Of a stretch of 64,000 nucleotides of DNA, positions 63,966 through 64,000 are shown piece by piece. Within the stretch, counting starts at the first letter, position 1. Each line of letters starts with the position of its first letter. The notes under the pieces were generated by a model. It did no database searches, was not told the origin of the DNA, and worked only from the letters and a program-made list of their open reading frames with translations. The position numbers were made by a program, and so were the translations under genes. The DNA lies in contig NC_134456.1 of the NCBI RefSeq assembly GCF_047948215.1, positions 80,776,515-80,840,514 of the forward strand. Reading direction: 5' to 3'. This DNA is from Lycorma delicatula (lineage: Eukaryota; Arthropoda; Insecta; Hemiptera; Fulgoridae).

Positions 63966-64000
63966 TTCTAATTTTAGAATTACAGGTAAAAATACCCATA

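Overview
The window is AT-rich eukaryotic (nuclear, arthropod-like) DNA. I found no intact host gene, no rRNA and no functional tRNA gene. It reads as a repeat-dense intergenic or intronic region: almost every stretch that translates to something recognisable is a decayed transposable element, and the rest is AT-rich filler with microsatellites. The mariner, hAT, pogo/Tigger, RTE and jockey/R1-like relics, together with tRNA-derived SINEs, fit an insect. A hemipteran seems plausible from repeat style, but the species is not resolved.

Layout. 0-9 kb: start of a pogo/Tigger-type transposase at the left edge, a Helentron/HINE-like repeat (family A), a mariner relic, SINEs, a GC-rich retroelement tail (family F), and two LINE reverse-transcriptase relics. 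9-18 kb: a 1.75-kb foldback DNA transposon that keeps only a transposase HTH fragment, then HINE-like families B and A end to end, an RTE-type LINE 3' end, a SINE and another family A copy. 18-29 kb: mostly empty AT-rich DNA, two unexplained GC-richer islands, a second family F copy, a SINE, a hAT relic, a Merlin/ISXO2-like relic and a longer RTE relic. 29-42 kb: a mariner-like relic, SINEs, a decayed member of an uncharacterised arthropod protein family (33.9-34.9 kb), a jockey-like RT end, the longest RTE LINE copy, and two further mariner-superfamily relics. 42-50 kb: TIR elements, a perfect four-unit heat-shock-element-like site upstream of a possible first exon (45.5-45.7 kb), and a LINE with a mutated catalytic box. 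50-64 kb: family B with a nested SINE, a GC-rich repeat island (53.4-56.2 kb) partly inside a TIR element, a probable Tigger-type element with other elements nested in it, a fourth RTE fragment, two family A copies, and an R1-like LINE endonuclease fragment at the right edge.

The genes do not work together as a pathway. The logic is parasitic: LINEs could supply machinery for SINEs, full transposases for deletion derivatives, and a rolling-circle (Helentron) source for families A and B. The strongest leads are (i) repeat families with the same HINE-like architecture, (ii) SINEs built from interchangeable tRNA-like heads and tails, (iii) the uncharacterised protein family at 34 kb, and (iv) the heat-shock-element-like site with a possible first exon. 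All homology calls come from reading translations against remembered families; no database search was run.
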